A stretch of DNA of 9,277 nt from Lutibacter sp. UBA4458 (GTDB taxonomy: Bacteria > Bacteroidota > Bacteroidia > Flavobacteriales > Flavobacteriaceae), in contig DGOU01000179.1 of assembly GCA_002390165.1 (NCBI GenBank), forward strand, positions 1 through 9,277, given 5' to 3'. Below the pieces are notes generated by a model. That model saw only the letters and a program-made list of their open reading frames with translations. It was not told the origin of the DNA and searched no databases. Made by a program: the position numbers and the translations under genes. Positions 1 to 7,816 of this stretch are shown here, piece after piece (within the stretch, counting starts at the first letter, position 1; each line of letters opens with the position of its first letter).

Positions 1-726
1 CTCTTTTGTTAGTTTATGAATCATGGCATGTGTGGCTAAATTTAGAAGAGAAAAATATCCTAAGCTTTTTTTATCACCAGAGCTAATTAATTTACTAATA
101 TTGTTTACTAAACCATCTATGGTATTATTGCCTTGATTTTTTCCATCTATTAATTTTGGAGTTTTAATTTTCCCTACTTTTTCTCCATATAAATTAACAA
201 CAATCAGAATGTCATTATTTTTTCGTACTACATACTCTATGGGAAGAGGGTTAAGTACGCCGCCGTCAACCAGTAAAGTGTTTTTATATTTTACGGGTGT
301 TATAACAGAAGGTATTGCTATGGATGCTCTTATTGCTTCATAAAAGCTTCCGGTAGAAAAAATCACTTCTTTTTCATTTATGATATCTGTTGCAATTGCA
401 GAGAAAGGAATGTTCATATCTTCAATTAGCATATCAGGAATAAATGTTTTCATTTTTATAAATACCTTTTCTCCTTTGATTAGGCCGTTGGATGAAAGCG
501 TGAAATCTAAAAGATTCCAAACATTTTTTTTCTTTAAAGTTTTCACCCATTTGGTGTATTCGGGTAATTTACCCATAGCATACAGTCCGCCAATAACAGC
601 GCCAATGGAAGATCCCGAAATAGATGCTATTTCAAAATTATGTTTTTCTAGTTCGTTAATTACTCCTATGTGAGCGAGTCCTTTTGAACCACCGCTAGAT
701 AATACCAAAGCTACTTTTTGTTTCAT
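1..726 (-). CDS. Patatin-like phospholipase, C-terminal end cut by window edge
   Basis: The reading frame opens with ATG at 726-724 and stays open for 242 codons to the window edge, so the C-terminus is missing. The protein begins MKQKVALVLSSGGSKGLAHI. Its glycine-rich segment (residues 12-16, GGSKG) matches the oxyanion-hole motif of patatin lipases. GSSIG at 38-42 is the GxSxG nucleophile elbow with Ser40, and DGG at 154-156 supplies Asp154 of the Ser-Asp dyad. These three motifs in this order and spacing are diagnostic of the bacterial RssA/YchK-like patatin group, which hydrolyses acyl esters of phospholipids or related lipids. There is no signal peptide or membrane segment, so a cytoplasmic location facing the inner leaflet is likely. 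The start directly follows the stop of the ACP-like gene (TAG then ATG, no gap), which suggests translational coupling. The substrate cannot be told from sequence; family assignment is firm. Confidence 0.9.
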   Translation of the reverse strand, partial: MKQKVALVLSSGGSKGLAHIGVINELEKHNFEIASISGSSIGAVIGGLYAMGKLPEYTKWVKTLKKKNVWNLLDFTLSSNGLIKGEKVFIKMKTFIPDMLIEDMNIPFSAIATDIINEKEVIFSTGSFYEAIRASIAIPSVITPVKYKNTLLVDGGVLNPLPIEYVVRKNNDILIVVNLYGEKVGKIKTPKLIDGKNQGNNTIDGLVNNISKLISSGDKKSLGYFSLLNLATHAMIHKLTKE

Positions 727-960
727 CTATCTTTTTTTAATTAATTTTTTGACATACGAAATCAAATCTCCAACGGTTTTTATTTCATAAAATAAATTAT
801 AATCTATTGCGATTTTTAGTTTTTCCTCCAAATCCATATATAATTCAGCTAAATCAAGGTCGTCAAAATTCAAATCATCTTGAATTAATGAATCAATTTT
901 CACATCCGAAGATTCATTATATGATAAAACACAAATCCTTTCAATTATTGTTTTTTCCAT
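727..960 (-). CDS. Acyl-carrier-protein-like protein lacking the phosphopantetheine serine
   Basis: This 77-residue acidic protein has the length and pattern of an ACP: a first helix (about 3-16), a loop ending in DDLNFDDLDLAEL (28-40), a helix II resembling the ELVMALEEEF segment of E. coli AcpP (ELYMDLEEKL, 39-48), and a final TVGDLISYVKKL helix (62-73). In normal ACPs the loop ends in DSL, and the Ser carries 4'-phosphopantetheine. Here the motif is DDL, with Asp34 at the Ser position (codon GAC at 861-859). Converting a Ser codon to GAC takes at least two base changes, so a single read error is unlikely. The protein may therefore not be pantetheinylated. It could serve as a binding partner or regulator of the neighbouring acyltransferase or lipase, or be a decayed ACP; all three are inference. 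It lies 31 bases after the TolC-type gene and abuts the patatin gene. ACP-family membership is likely; function is unknown. Confidence 0.82.
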   Translation of the reverse strand: MEKTIIERICVLSYNESSDVKIDSLIQDDLNFDDLDLAELYMDLEEKLKIAIDYNLFYEIKTVGDLISYVKKLIKKR

Positions 961-982
961 AAATCCATTTTTAAACTCCCTT
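945..982 (-). promoter_or_regulatory. Shine-Dalgarno-like site with overlapping 7-codon mini-ORF before the ACP-like gene
   Basis: On the minus strand AAGGGAG lies at 982-976. Seven bases later comes an ATG (968-966) that opens a short frame, MDLWKKQ, ending in TAA at 947-945. This frame overlaps the first five codons of the ACP-like gene in another phase. The ACP-like ATG (960-958) lies 15 bases from AAGGGAG, which is long for a ribosome-binding site. No earlier in-frame start exists for the ACP-like gene, because a TGA lies at 984-982 in its frame. The mini-ORF could dampen or couple translation, or be chance; strong Shine-Dalgarno sites are uncommon in Bacteroidota. Confidence 0.3.
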
Positions 983-991
983 CACATTATT

Positions 992-2341
992 TTACATTAT
1001 TGTTTTTCCGATAGAAAGTAAATAGTTAGCTACTTTTATTTTATACGTGCTTTTTGCATCAATTAAATCATCTTTGGCTTTTTGGGTTATTGCTCTTGCC
1101 TCCAATAAATCGGATGTACTTGTTAAACCTGCATCATAGTTGTCTTCTAGTTCTTTTTGATATGCTAAGGATTGATTTAGTGATTTTTTTGCAACTTCAA
1201 TTTGCTTGTAACTATTTTTTAAATTTATATAAGATTTGTTTATTTGTAGTTTTAAAAGCTCTGATTTTTCAACTAAATTATTTTCAGCTATTTTAATTTT
1301 TATGGTATGTTCTTGCATTTTATAAGATCCTCCCCACCAATCAGAAATTGGAATAGATATGGTTGCAAAAGCTAAACCATAGTTATTTTTTTGTTTGTAA
1401 GCATCTAAATATAATTCAGTTGCACCGACTGCTAATTCAGGTAAAAATTTGCCTTTAGCCATTTTCTTTTGTAAAACTCCAGCATCAACGGCTTTATTTA
1501 ACATGTTATATTCTGGTCTGTTTTTTAATCCAATGGTAGGTTTAATAAAATAATTTTCTGGTGGAAGTATATTAATTATAGAATCATTTATTTGTAGTGA
1601 ACTTTTATAAGGAATTCCAATGTGTTGGCTAAATACCATTTTTAACATTTCTGTACCATTGTCAAGTTTTAATTTATTTGCTTCTACTTTATTTAATTCT
1701 AATTTTACTTTTAGCAAATCACTTTTAGTAACAATACCAGCATCAAAAAAGTCTTGTACTTCTTTTTGTAGCCTAAGTAATAGCTTTTCATAACTATTAA
1801 GCGTAACACTTTTCTCATTAAGAGCTACCAATTGCCAATAATAATTTTCTGTTTTTGTTAAAATTTGATCGGTAGAAAGAGTTACTTGGTATTTACTAAT
1901 TTCTGTACCTAATTTAGCTAACTTATTGCCGTTTTTAATTCTTCCGCCTGTGTATAAAGGTTGTACCGCAGTAATAAGAGCAGTATTTGCATAATCTAAG
2001 GTCTGAATACTTATTGGTGGCACATAGGCAAACTGAGTTGCAGTACCAATGTTAGCAGGATTTCCATCATACACAGGTAAGTTCATTTCAGGAGTTTTTA
2101 TGTCTAAAAGATAATCTGAAGAACGAATTGCTGAAGCATTTGCGCTAATTTTTGGAAAATATTTGGTAAAAGCATTTTGTTTTACTTTTTCTGAAGCTTC
2201 TAATTTTAATTTAGACTCTTTAAGAATCCTATTGTTTTTTAGTGCTAATTTTTTGCTTTTTTCAAGTGTTATATTTTGTGCTAAAGCAGGAAATGTAACT
2301 AAACCAATAAATAATAATATATATATTTTTAAGAAATTCAT
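992..2341 (-). CDS. TolC-family outer-membrane efflux channel
   Basis: This 449-residue protein is the outer-membrane exit duct of the tripartite pump encoded just upstream. It opens with a signal peptide (hydrophobic core about 4-17, likely cut after ALA at 19-21, before Gln22). The mature part is two copies of the outer-membrane efflux protein (OEP) unit. The internal repeat shows in two matching segments: DAGIVTKSDLL (200-210) and DAGLTSTSDLL (403-413), each in a long coiled-coil helix. Other typical marks are LYTGG near 129-133 and FLPELAVGA near 299-307. Length fits the family. The ATG lies 15 bases after the RND pump's stop, so the two are almost certainly co-translated. It should form a trimer spanning the outer membrane. 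Substrate specificity is not set by this subunit. Confidence 0.93.
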   Translation of the reverse strand: MNFLKIYILLFIGLVTFPALAQNITLEKSKKLALKNNRILKESKLKLEASEKVKQNAFTKYFPKISANASAIRSSDYLLDIKTPEMNLPVYDGNPANIGTATQFAYVPPISIQTLDYANTALITAVQPLYTGGRIKNGNKLAKLGTEISKYQVTLSTDQILTKTENYYWQLVALNEKSVTLNSYEKLLLRLQKEVQDFFDAGIVTKSDLLKVKLELNKVEANKLKLDNGTEMLKMVFSQHIGIPYKSSLQINDSIINILPPENYFIKPTIGLKNRPEYNMLNKAVDAGVLQKKMAKGKFLPELAVGATELYLDAYKQKNNYGLAFATISIPISDWWGGSYKMQEHTIKIKIAENNLVEKSELLKLQINKSYINLKNSYKQIEVAKKSLNQSLAYQKELEDNYDAGLTSTSDLLEARAITQKAKDDLIDAKSTYKIKVANYLLSIGKTIM

Positions 2342-2356
2342 TTTTTAAATGCTATT

Positions 2357-5300
2357 TTATTTAACAATTGTTTTTTGTTCTTCGCTACTTGTAGTTTTCC
2401 AGTAAAGTACTGGAAGAATTAGTAAGGTTAAAATCATACCGAAAATTAATCCAAAACAAATTACGGTTCCTAAAGGTCCCCATAATGGCGATCTACTTAT
2501 AATCATGGGTATTACACCTACAGCAGCAGCCATTGAGGTTAGAAATATTGGTCGCATTCTTCTTTTTCCAGCTGCTAAACCTGCATCTCTATAAGACATT
2601 CCTTTTGTTATTACCAAATGGCTTGCATAATCTACTAGGATAATACCATTTCTAACCACAATACCCATTAAGCCAATAATACCGACAAAAGAGGTGAAGC
2701 TAAAAGGATATTTAAATAATAACAACCCTAAACCTGCACCAAAAACACTAAGAAGCATAGTTGACATAATTAGAGAAGCTCTTCTAATGGTTTTAAATTG
2801 TAGTAATAAAATAAAAAAGATAAGAACAACACTTGTTCCTAACGATTTTCCCATAGGTAAATAATTTTCAATAGAAGCTTCATTGTCTCCGCCATAATTA
2901 ATTGTTACACCTTCAGGCAATTTTAAGGCATCAATTTTAGGGCGTTCAGCAGAAAAAACTCTGGAAGCAACGGTATTTCTATCAATATCTGCCATCACTG
3001 TAAGTGTACGCACCCCATTTCTTCGAGAAATATTTCCTTCTGTCCATGTTGGTTTTAGTTTTCCGATAGAACGTAATGGTAATGATTGTAATGTAAGTGG
3101 TGAGCTAACATATTGGTTTTTTAAATCATTAATATTCTTCTTCTTACTTTCTTCTTTTGTAAGTACCACACTCATGGGATAATCTTTTTCCCATATGGTA
3201 GTAATAGGCAAACCATCTAATGATACTAGCAGCGAGGATGAAATAAGTGATTTTGCATATCCTAATTTATTGGCTTTATTTTCATCAAGTTTTACTGTTA
3301 TACCCGATCGCATTTCTGCCCAATCATTTCTAATCCAAGTAATATTTTTATTTTGATTTAAAATTTTGGAGACTTTATCTCCTATATTTTTTAAATCTTT
3401 TATATTATTTGATGAAATTCGAACTTCAATAGGTGCTTTAAATGTTTCTAAAGCTAATTGCTTCCATTTTACATGTGCTTGAGGTAAAAAATTAGTGTAT
3501 TTTTTACTGTATTCATCTATTACCTCTACAGTTGCCTTGTTAGAGGTTGTATTTACCAGTAGTTGCGCATAATTTTTAGCAGGTAAATGTGGTGCATATA
3601 GCGTATTAAATCTTGGAGAACCATTTCCTATAAAACTAGCTATATTGGTTATTCTTGCATCCGATTTTAAAATGGTTTCTAAACTATCCACTACTTTTTC
3701 GGTTTTAGAAAGAGAAGAACCTTCAGGTAAATAAATTTCTATTGCAAATTGATTTCTTTCCATTTCTGGAAACAATTTTTGATCAACATTTAAAAAGAAT
3801 AATACACCTATAATTAGTGATAATAGCCCCATTAGTAGGGTTAGCTTAGGATATTTAAAGGTGAAATCAAGAGATTTGTTGTACCAATTTTGCAAGGTTT
3901 CTAATACGTTTTTCTTTTTTGCTAAATTTTCTTCTCTTTTAACTCCTTTTTTTATTAGAAGATAGCTTAAAAAAGGAACAAGTAATACTGCAACTAACAT
4001 AGAGATTGCCAAAGCAATAGCTATTGTAACTGGGAATGTTCCTACAAAATCACCTGCCATTCCTGGAAGAAAAAGCATCAATGGCATAAAGGAAGCTATT
4101 ATTGCTAAGGTGGCAGATAAAACTGGAATAAAAAGCTCTGTCCCAGATTTCCAAGCAGCATTCCAAGGAGTTTCTCCTTCATCTAGTTTTTCAATATGAT
4201 CATCCACTATAACAATGGCATTATCTACTACCATTCCTAATACCGTAAGTAAGGCTGCTAAGGTAACAATATGGAGCTGAATACCAACTAATTGCATAAT
4301 TCCTAAAGTAATTAGAATGGAAACAGGAATAGATATAGCAGCTACCGAAGCTACCCTAAAAGGTAACAATATCATGGTTACAATAATAACCGCTATTATT
4401 GCTATTAAAAATTCGAGTAAAAAATGAGAAATAGAATCATGAACAGCATTTGGTAGGCTTGATATAATATTTAATTTTACATCTTTATCCGTTGTTTTAG
4501 AGAATTTATTTAATACTGCATTTACGTCTTTTCCAAATTGAACAATATTATTTCCTTTTTGCATTTCAAGTGAGAGCACCAATGCATTATTTCCATTATT
4601 ATGAATTAATTTTGATGGTTTTTCAAAGCGTTTTTCAATGCGAGCTACATCTTTTAATCGCAAAATATTTCCTTGTGGATCTGAATAAATTATTTGTTCT
4701 TCTAAATCTTTTATGGATGTAAATCGTGGTGGTAAATGTATTGGCAAAACTAAATCTCCATTATCTAATTCTCCTGAATAATTAAGCGCATCTTGTAGCT
4801 TAAAAGCCATTAAAATATTGGAAGGTTTTACATTGAACTGTGTAAGTTTTTCAGGTTTTACATAAATATAAATTTTTTCTTTTTGAGTCCCAAAACGTTT
4901 CATTCTAGAAACAGACTTTATTTGTCTAATTTGAGTCTCTAAATCTTTCATAGTAGTTTCTAATTGCCTGTAATTCTTTTTGTCAGAAGACATGGTAATT
5001 AGCAAAGCTGAAGTGTCACCAAAATCATTACTTCCAATTAAAGCAACTACACCAGCTGGAAGTTGCATTTTTAGTTCTTGTAACCCTAATCGTAATTTTG
5101 ACCAAAATTTATCTGCATTTTTTACATTGTCATTAAGTGTTACATAAACAATCATCATGCCTTCTTTAGAGTCAGAATATGTTTTTGCTTTTCTAACTTC
5201 TTCAAAACTAAATAAGTAATCTTCAACATCTTTGGTAAGGTGTTCTTCAACTTCTTTAGAGGTGGCACCTGGGTAAATTCCAACAACTATTCCTTGGCGT

Positions 5301-5434
5301 ATGGTAAATTCAGGAAATTCACGCCTAGGCATATTTAGAAGTCCTAATATTCCTAAAATCATCATTACTACAACCATAGATATAATGATTTGGTAATGCT
5401 TCATCGCCGCTTCTATAATATTTATTTTTTTCAT
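2357..5434 (-). CDS. RND-family efflux pump, inner-membrane permease
   Basis: This is the proton-driven inner-membrane pump of the trio. From the ATG at 5434 it has 1025 residues, the usual RND length, with the duplicated layout: TM1 (about 15-33), a large periplasmic loop, a TM2-6 block (about 340-495), TM7 (about 530-550), a second periplasmic loop, and TM8-12 (about 865-1010). FPEF (40-43) after TM1 is the conserved RND entry motif. TM4 carries VVDNAIVIVDD with Asp404, matching the first of the two proton-relay Asp of AcrB; the second position is Asn405. TM10 carries GIVVRNGIILVDY with Arg928 where AcrB has Lys940. Both variants occur in many RND pumps outside the AcrB branch. An in-frame TTG at 5473 would add 13 residues and leave 3 bases after the MFP stop. 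I prefer the ATG because MKKINIIEAAMKH resembles normal RND N-termini. Drug, lipid or metabolite export fits better than heavy metal, but the substrate is not determined. Confidence 0.95.
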   Translation of the reverse strand: MKKINIIEAAMKHYQIIISMVVVMMILGILGLLNMPRREFPEFTIRQGIVVGIYPGATSKEVEEHLTKDVEDYLFSFEEVRKAKTYSDSKEGMMIVYVTLNDNVKNADKFWSKLRLGLQELKMQLPAGVVALIGSNDFGDTSALLITMSSDKKNYRQLETTMKDLETQIRQIKSVSRMKRFGTQKEKIYIYVKPEKLTQFNVKPSNILMAFKLQDALNYSGELDNGDLVLPIHLPPRFTSIKDLEEQIIYSDPQGNILRLKDVARIEKRFEKPSKLIHNNGNNALVLSLEMQKGNNIVQFGKDVNAVLNKFSKTTDKDVKLNIISSLPNAVHDSISHFLLEFLIAIIAVIIVTMILLPFRVASVAAISIPVSILITLGIMQLVGIQLHIVTLAALLTVLGMVVDNAIVIVDDHIEKLDEGETPWNAAWKSGTELFIPVLSATLAIIASFMPLMLFLPGMAGDFVGTFPVTIAIALAISMLVAVLLVPFLSYLLIKKGVKREENLAKKKNVLETLQNWYNKSLDFTFKYPKLTLLMGLLSLIIGVLFFLNVDQKLFPEMERNQFAIEIYLPEGSSLSKTEKVVDSLETILKSDARITNIASFIGNGSPRFNTLYAPHLPAKNYAQLLVNTTSNKATVEVIDEYSKKYTNFLPQAHVKWKQLALETFKAPIEVRISSNNIKDLKNIGDKVSKILNQNKNITWIRNDWAEMRSGITVKLDENKANKLGYAKSLISSSLLVSLDGLPITTIWEKDYPMSVVLTKEESKKKNINDLKNQYVSSPLTLQSLPLRSIGKLKPTWTEGNISRRNGVRTLTVMADIDRNTVASRVFSAERPKIDALKLPEGVTINYGGDNEASIENYLPMGKSLGTSVVLIFFILLLQFKTIRRASLIMSTMLLSVFGAGLGLLLFKYPFSFTSFVGIIGLMGIVVRNGIILVDYASHLVITKGMSYRDAGLAAGKRRMRPIFLTSMAAAVGVIPMIISRSPLWGPLGTVICFGLIFGMILTLLILPVLYWKTTSSEEQKTIVK

Positions 5435-5476
5435 TCTTAAATTAACTTTTATAGATTTTAAATAACATCGCAATAG

Positions 5477-6541
5477 TTAGAAAGTTACTTTTACATTATT
5501 AGATAGTTTTTGTTTTCCTTCAGTAACCACTAATTCACCTGTTGAAATTCCAGACAGTATTTCAATTTTATTATTGATGAAGGCACCTAATTCTACCAAT
5601 TTTTTAAGTGCAATTTTAGATTGAGGGTCTACTATAAAAACAAAACTTTGTCCATTATCATCTTTGGTTACACATGAAAAAGGAATTGCTATATTATTCT
5701 TAGTAGAATTTGTGTTTATAACAATATTACAAGCCATACCAGGTTTAATAATCTTTTGTTGGTTGCGGATGTTAATATTTATATTGTATGTCTTAGAAAT
5801 TGGATTTGCAATAACGCCAATTTTTTCAATTTTACCTGTAAAAATTTGACTTCCCAATGCAGGAATAGCAACACTTGCAGTTTGACCTTTTTTTATTTTG
5901 TTAATTTCATTTTCAGGAACGGGTACTCTAACATAAACTTCATTAATATTAACAAGGTTAAATACGGGTACTCCAGGAACGGAAGTTTCTCCAATTTCTA
6001 GGTTTCGCATACCTATATATCCGTTTGAAGGAGCTTTAAGTATACTATTAGCTAGGTTTTGTAACGCAATTTGATTTGCAGATTTGGCTTGCGCCAATTT
6101 TGCAGTTACATCTTGCCATTTTATTGCGGGTAAACTACCTTTATCATGTACAGTTTTTAGTCTATTGTAGGCGTCTTGGGCTTGTTTTTGAGTTGCTAAG
6201 GTTCCTTGATAAGCGCTTTTGTAAGAAGTGGTATTTAATTCTGCTAATATTTGACCTTTTTTCACCCAATCACCCTCATCATATTTTACTGAAATTACAG
6301 TTCCCGGAAGTAAAAAGCTTAGAGGAGTAGTTGTTTTAGGAATTACATTACCATTATAGGTTAATTGTTTGCTAGTTTCGTTTGTTTCTGCTTTTATAAC
6401 AGTTACTTTAATAGGATTAACAGCGTTATTATTTTCTGAATTAACCTTTGTGTTTTTTGTTTGGCATCCATATATAAAAGTGAAGCCTATTAATAGTATA
6501 ATCCATTTTAAATTTACTATTGGTTTAATTTTTTTGTTCAT
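5477..6541 (-). CDS. Membrane-fusion (periplasmic adaptor) lipoprotein of RND efflux system
   Basis: This 354-residue HlyD/AcrA-type adaptor links the RND pump to the TolC-type channel. Residues 1-26 form a lipoprotein signal (basic start, hydrophobic core 13-22, lipobox IYGC with Cys26), so it is anchored to a membrane by lipid. Then follow the first half of the lipoyl domain (about 73-103, including PGTVISVKYDEGDWVKKGQ), a fairly short helical hairpin (about 105-165), the second lipoyl half (about 166-197, KAPSNGYIGMRNLEIGE), a beta-barrel domain (about 200-278, ending near IKPGMACNIVI) and a membrane-proximal domain to the end. Domain order and length match the AcrA/MexA group. The gene starts 42 bases after the acyltransferase stop and ends 42 bases before the pump ATG. 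The partners are clear from order. Confidence 0.93.
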   Translation of the reverse strand: MNKKIKPIVNLKWIILLIGFTFIYGCQTKNTKVNSENNNAVNPIKVTVIKAETNETSKQLTYNGNVIPKTTTPLSFLLPGTVISVKYDEGDWVKKGQILAELNTTSYKSAYQGTLATQKQAQDAYNRLKTVHDKGSLPAIKWQDVTAKLAQAKSANQIALQNLANSILKAPSNGYIGMRNLEIGETSVPGVPVFNLVNINEVYVRVPVPENEINKIKKGQTASVAIPALGSQIFTGKIEKIGVIANPISKTYNININIRNQQKIIKPGMACNIVINTNSTKNNIAIPFSCVTKDDNGQSFVFIVDPQSKIALKKLVELGAFINNKIEILSGISTGELVVTEGKQKLSNNVKVTF

Positions 6542-6583
6542 GTTTTGTTTCTTTCTGTTATACTTAAATTTTAACTATTTTTT

Positions 6584-7189
6584 TTAATACCTTTTATCTA
6601 AAGTGAATTTTTCAGGATGTTTTGCTTTTACATTTCTATATATTTCATTTACTCTACTCATTGTTTCATCTGCATTATTAATATTTTTAATAATTCCTTT
6701 AATTCCAATTTCTTTCTTTTTATAATCAATAAATGCAATAACAATAGGTATATTCGCCCTTTTTGCCATGTAATAATATCCCTTTTTCCAATGATCTGTT
6801 TTTGCTAATTGTCCTTCAGGAGAAATTATAATATGTAGGTTCTTATTTTTATCAAATAAGGATACAACCTCATCTATGTATTCTTTATTTTTAGAAACAG
6901 GTATAGACCCATAGATTCTAAAAAAATATTTTAAAGGAAATTTAAAGAATTCCTTTTTGGTCAAAAACTTATAATTTATGTTTAATTGCATAGAAAATAA
7001 TTTTCCGTAAAAACCATCCCAGTAGCTGGTATGAGGTGCAAATATTATGACAGATTTATTAGGAAATTCAAAATCACTTACAATTTTCCAGCCTAATATT
7101 TTAAGAATGTTTTCTGAAAATAAAGTTGTTAATCTAAGGTTTTTATTTCCTTTTGTTTGTTTAGTTATATGTTGTAAAATTAAACTCAT
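6584..7189 (-). CDS. PlsC-like lysophospholipid acyltransferase family protein
   Basis: This 201-residue protein has the motifs of the glycerophospholipid acyltransferase (LPLAT) fold. Motif I is HTSYWD (53-58), the HX4D signature with catalytic His53 and Asp58. A motif II-like GSIPVSK (94-100) contributes to acceptor binding in the family. Motif III is SPEGQ (123-127), in place of the common FPEGT. The family moves an acyl chain from acyl-ACP or acyl-CoA to a lysolipid or similar acceptor at the inner face of the cytoplasmic membrane. It is shorter than E. coli PlsC (about 245 residues) and has no clear transmembrane helix. The FPEGT-to-SPEGQ change and its place in an efflux operon suggest a specialised acceptor rather than the housekeeping 1-acylglycerol-3-phosphate step, which is inference. 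It sits between the regulator (45-base gap) and the adaptor gene (42-base gap). Confidence 0.87.
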   Translation of the reverse strand: MSLILQHITKQTKGNKNLRLTTLFSENILKILGWKIVSDFEFPNKSVIIFAPHTSYWDGFYGKLFSMQLNINYKFLTKKEFFKFPLKYFFRIYGSIPVSKNKEYIDEVVSLFDKNKNLHIIISPEGQLAKTDHWKKGYYYMAKRANIPIVIAFIDYKKKEIGIKGIIKNINNADETMSRVNEIYRNVKAKHPEKFTLDKRY

Positions 7190-7234
7190 ACTACTGTACT
7201 TAAAATGTTTTTTAGTCGGTTTATAATAAAAAAA

Positions 7235-7816
7235 TTAAGGTTTTAGACCTTTATTAAAAATTCTAGTTAAATCATCAAAATAAGGGGAGTAACTTTTATA
7301 TTTATTTTGAATAAAGAATGGTATTTCTAGTCCTTTTAAAACCATAATATATACATCTATTAATACATTTATATCTCCTTCAATATCAAATTCGTTTGTT
7401 TTAATACCTTGTTCAATAATTAATTTTATTTTTTGTTTTTCCCATTCATCTAATTCATTTCTTAAATCATCAATAAAATCGAAATGTTCAAAAAAATCTG
7501 CTTTTAAAGTTTCATGGTAGTTTGAAGCATTATGCAACACATCCATTCTTACAATAAAATACGATTTAATTTTGTCGGAAGCATTAAGATTTTCATTTTG
7601 AATTACATTAGATAATTGATTTTTTAAATTAGTAATTTCATTAGAAACTACTTCTTTAAATAAATCTTCTTTGCTCGCAAAATGATAATATAACGATCCT
7701 TTTGCTTTTCTAGAAATTTTGGCAATTTCATCCATTGAAGTTTTATGAAATCCAAATCTGCTAAATAATTTGTTTGCTACATTTAAAATTTTATCTCGGG
7801 TATTTTCTAAAGGCAT
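7235..7816 (-). CDS. TetR/AcrR-family transcriptional regulator
   Basis: This 193-residue protein has a classic TetR N-terminal DNA-binding domain: helix 1 (about 6-20, TRDKILNVANKLFSRFG), helix 2 (TSMDEIAKISRKAKG, 26-40) and a recognition helix ending in the signature SLYYHFASKEDLF (41-53). The remaining part is an all-helical ligand-binding and dimerisation domain with low family conservation, so the inducer cannot be guessed. It is the first gene of the efflux operon, and the likely promoter lies 44-73 bases upstream of its ATG. By family precedent it should repress its own operon and release DNA on binding a small molecule, often a substrate of the pump. It could also act on the divergent isoprenyl synthase gene, since both share the 135-base region; that is inference. 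Start ATG at 7816-7814; next gene starts 45 bases after its stop. Confidence 0.93.
   Translation of the reverse strand: MPLENTRDKILNVANKLFSRFGFHKTSMDEIAKISRKAKGSLYYHFASKEDLFKEVVSNEITNLKNQLSNVIQNENLNASDKIKSYFIVRMDVLHNASNYHETLKADFFEHFDFIDDLRNELDEWEKQKIKLIIEQGIKTNEFDIEGDINVLIDVYIMVLKGLEIPFFIQNKYKSYSPYFDDLTRIFNKGLKP

Noticed and set aside
380..673. Open frame of 97 codons on the plus strand
   Set aside because: It lies opposite the patatin gene, whose motifs are clear on the minus strand. It has no recognisable domain; it is a shadow frame.
5435..5473. TTG start for the RND pump, adding 13 residues (MRCYLKSIKVNLR) to the N-terminus
   Set aside because: The ATG at 5434 gives an N-terminus that looks like other RND pumps, and the added segment is basic and unlike the family. 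The longer form remains possible because it would nearly abut the MFP stop.
5664..6587. Several plus-strand frames of 61-84 codons, some with hydrophobic runs resembling membrane peptides
   Set aside because: All lie opposite the adaptor gene. The Phe/Ile-rich runs arise from reading Lys/Asn-rich AT codons on the other strand.
6617..6808. Plus-strand 63-codon frame rich in Cys, Phe and Ile
   Set aside because: It is antisense to the acyltransferase gene and covers its motif III. The composition is explained by the reverse complement of Lys/Asn/Ile codons.
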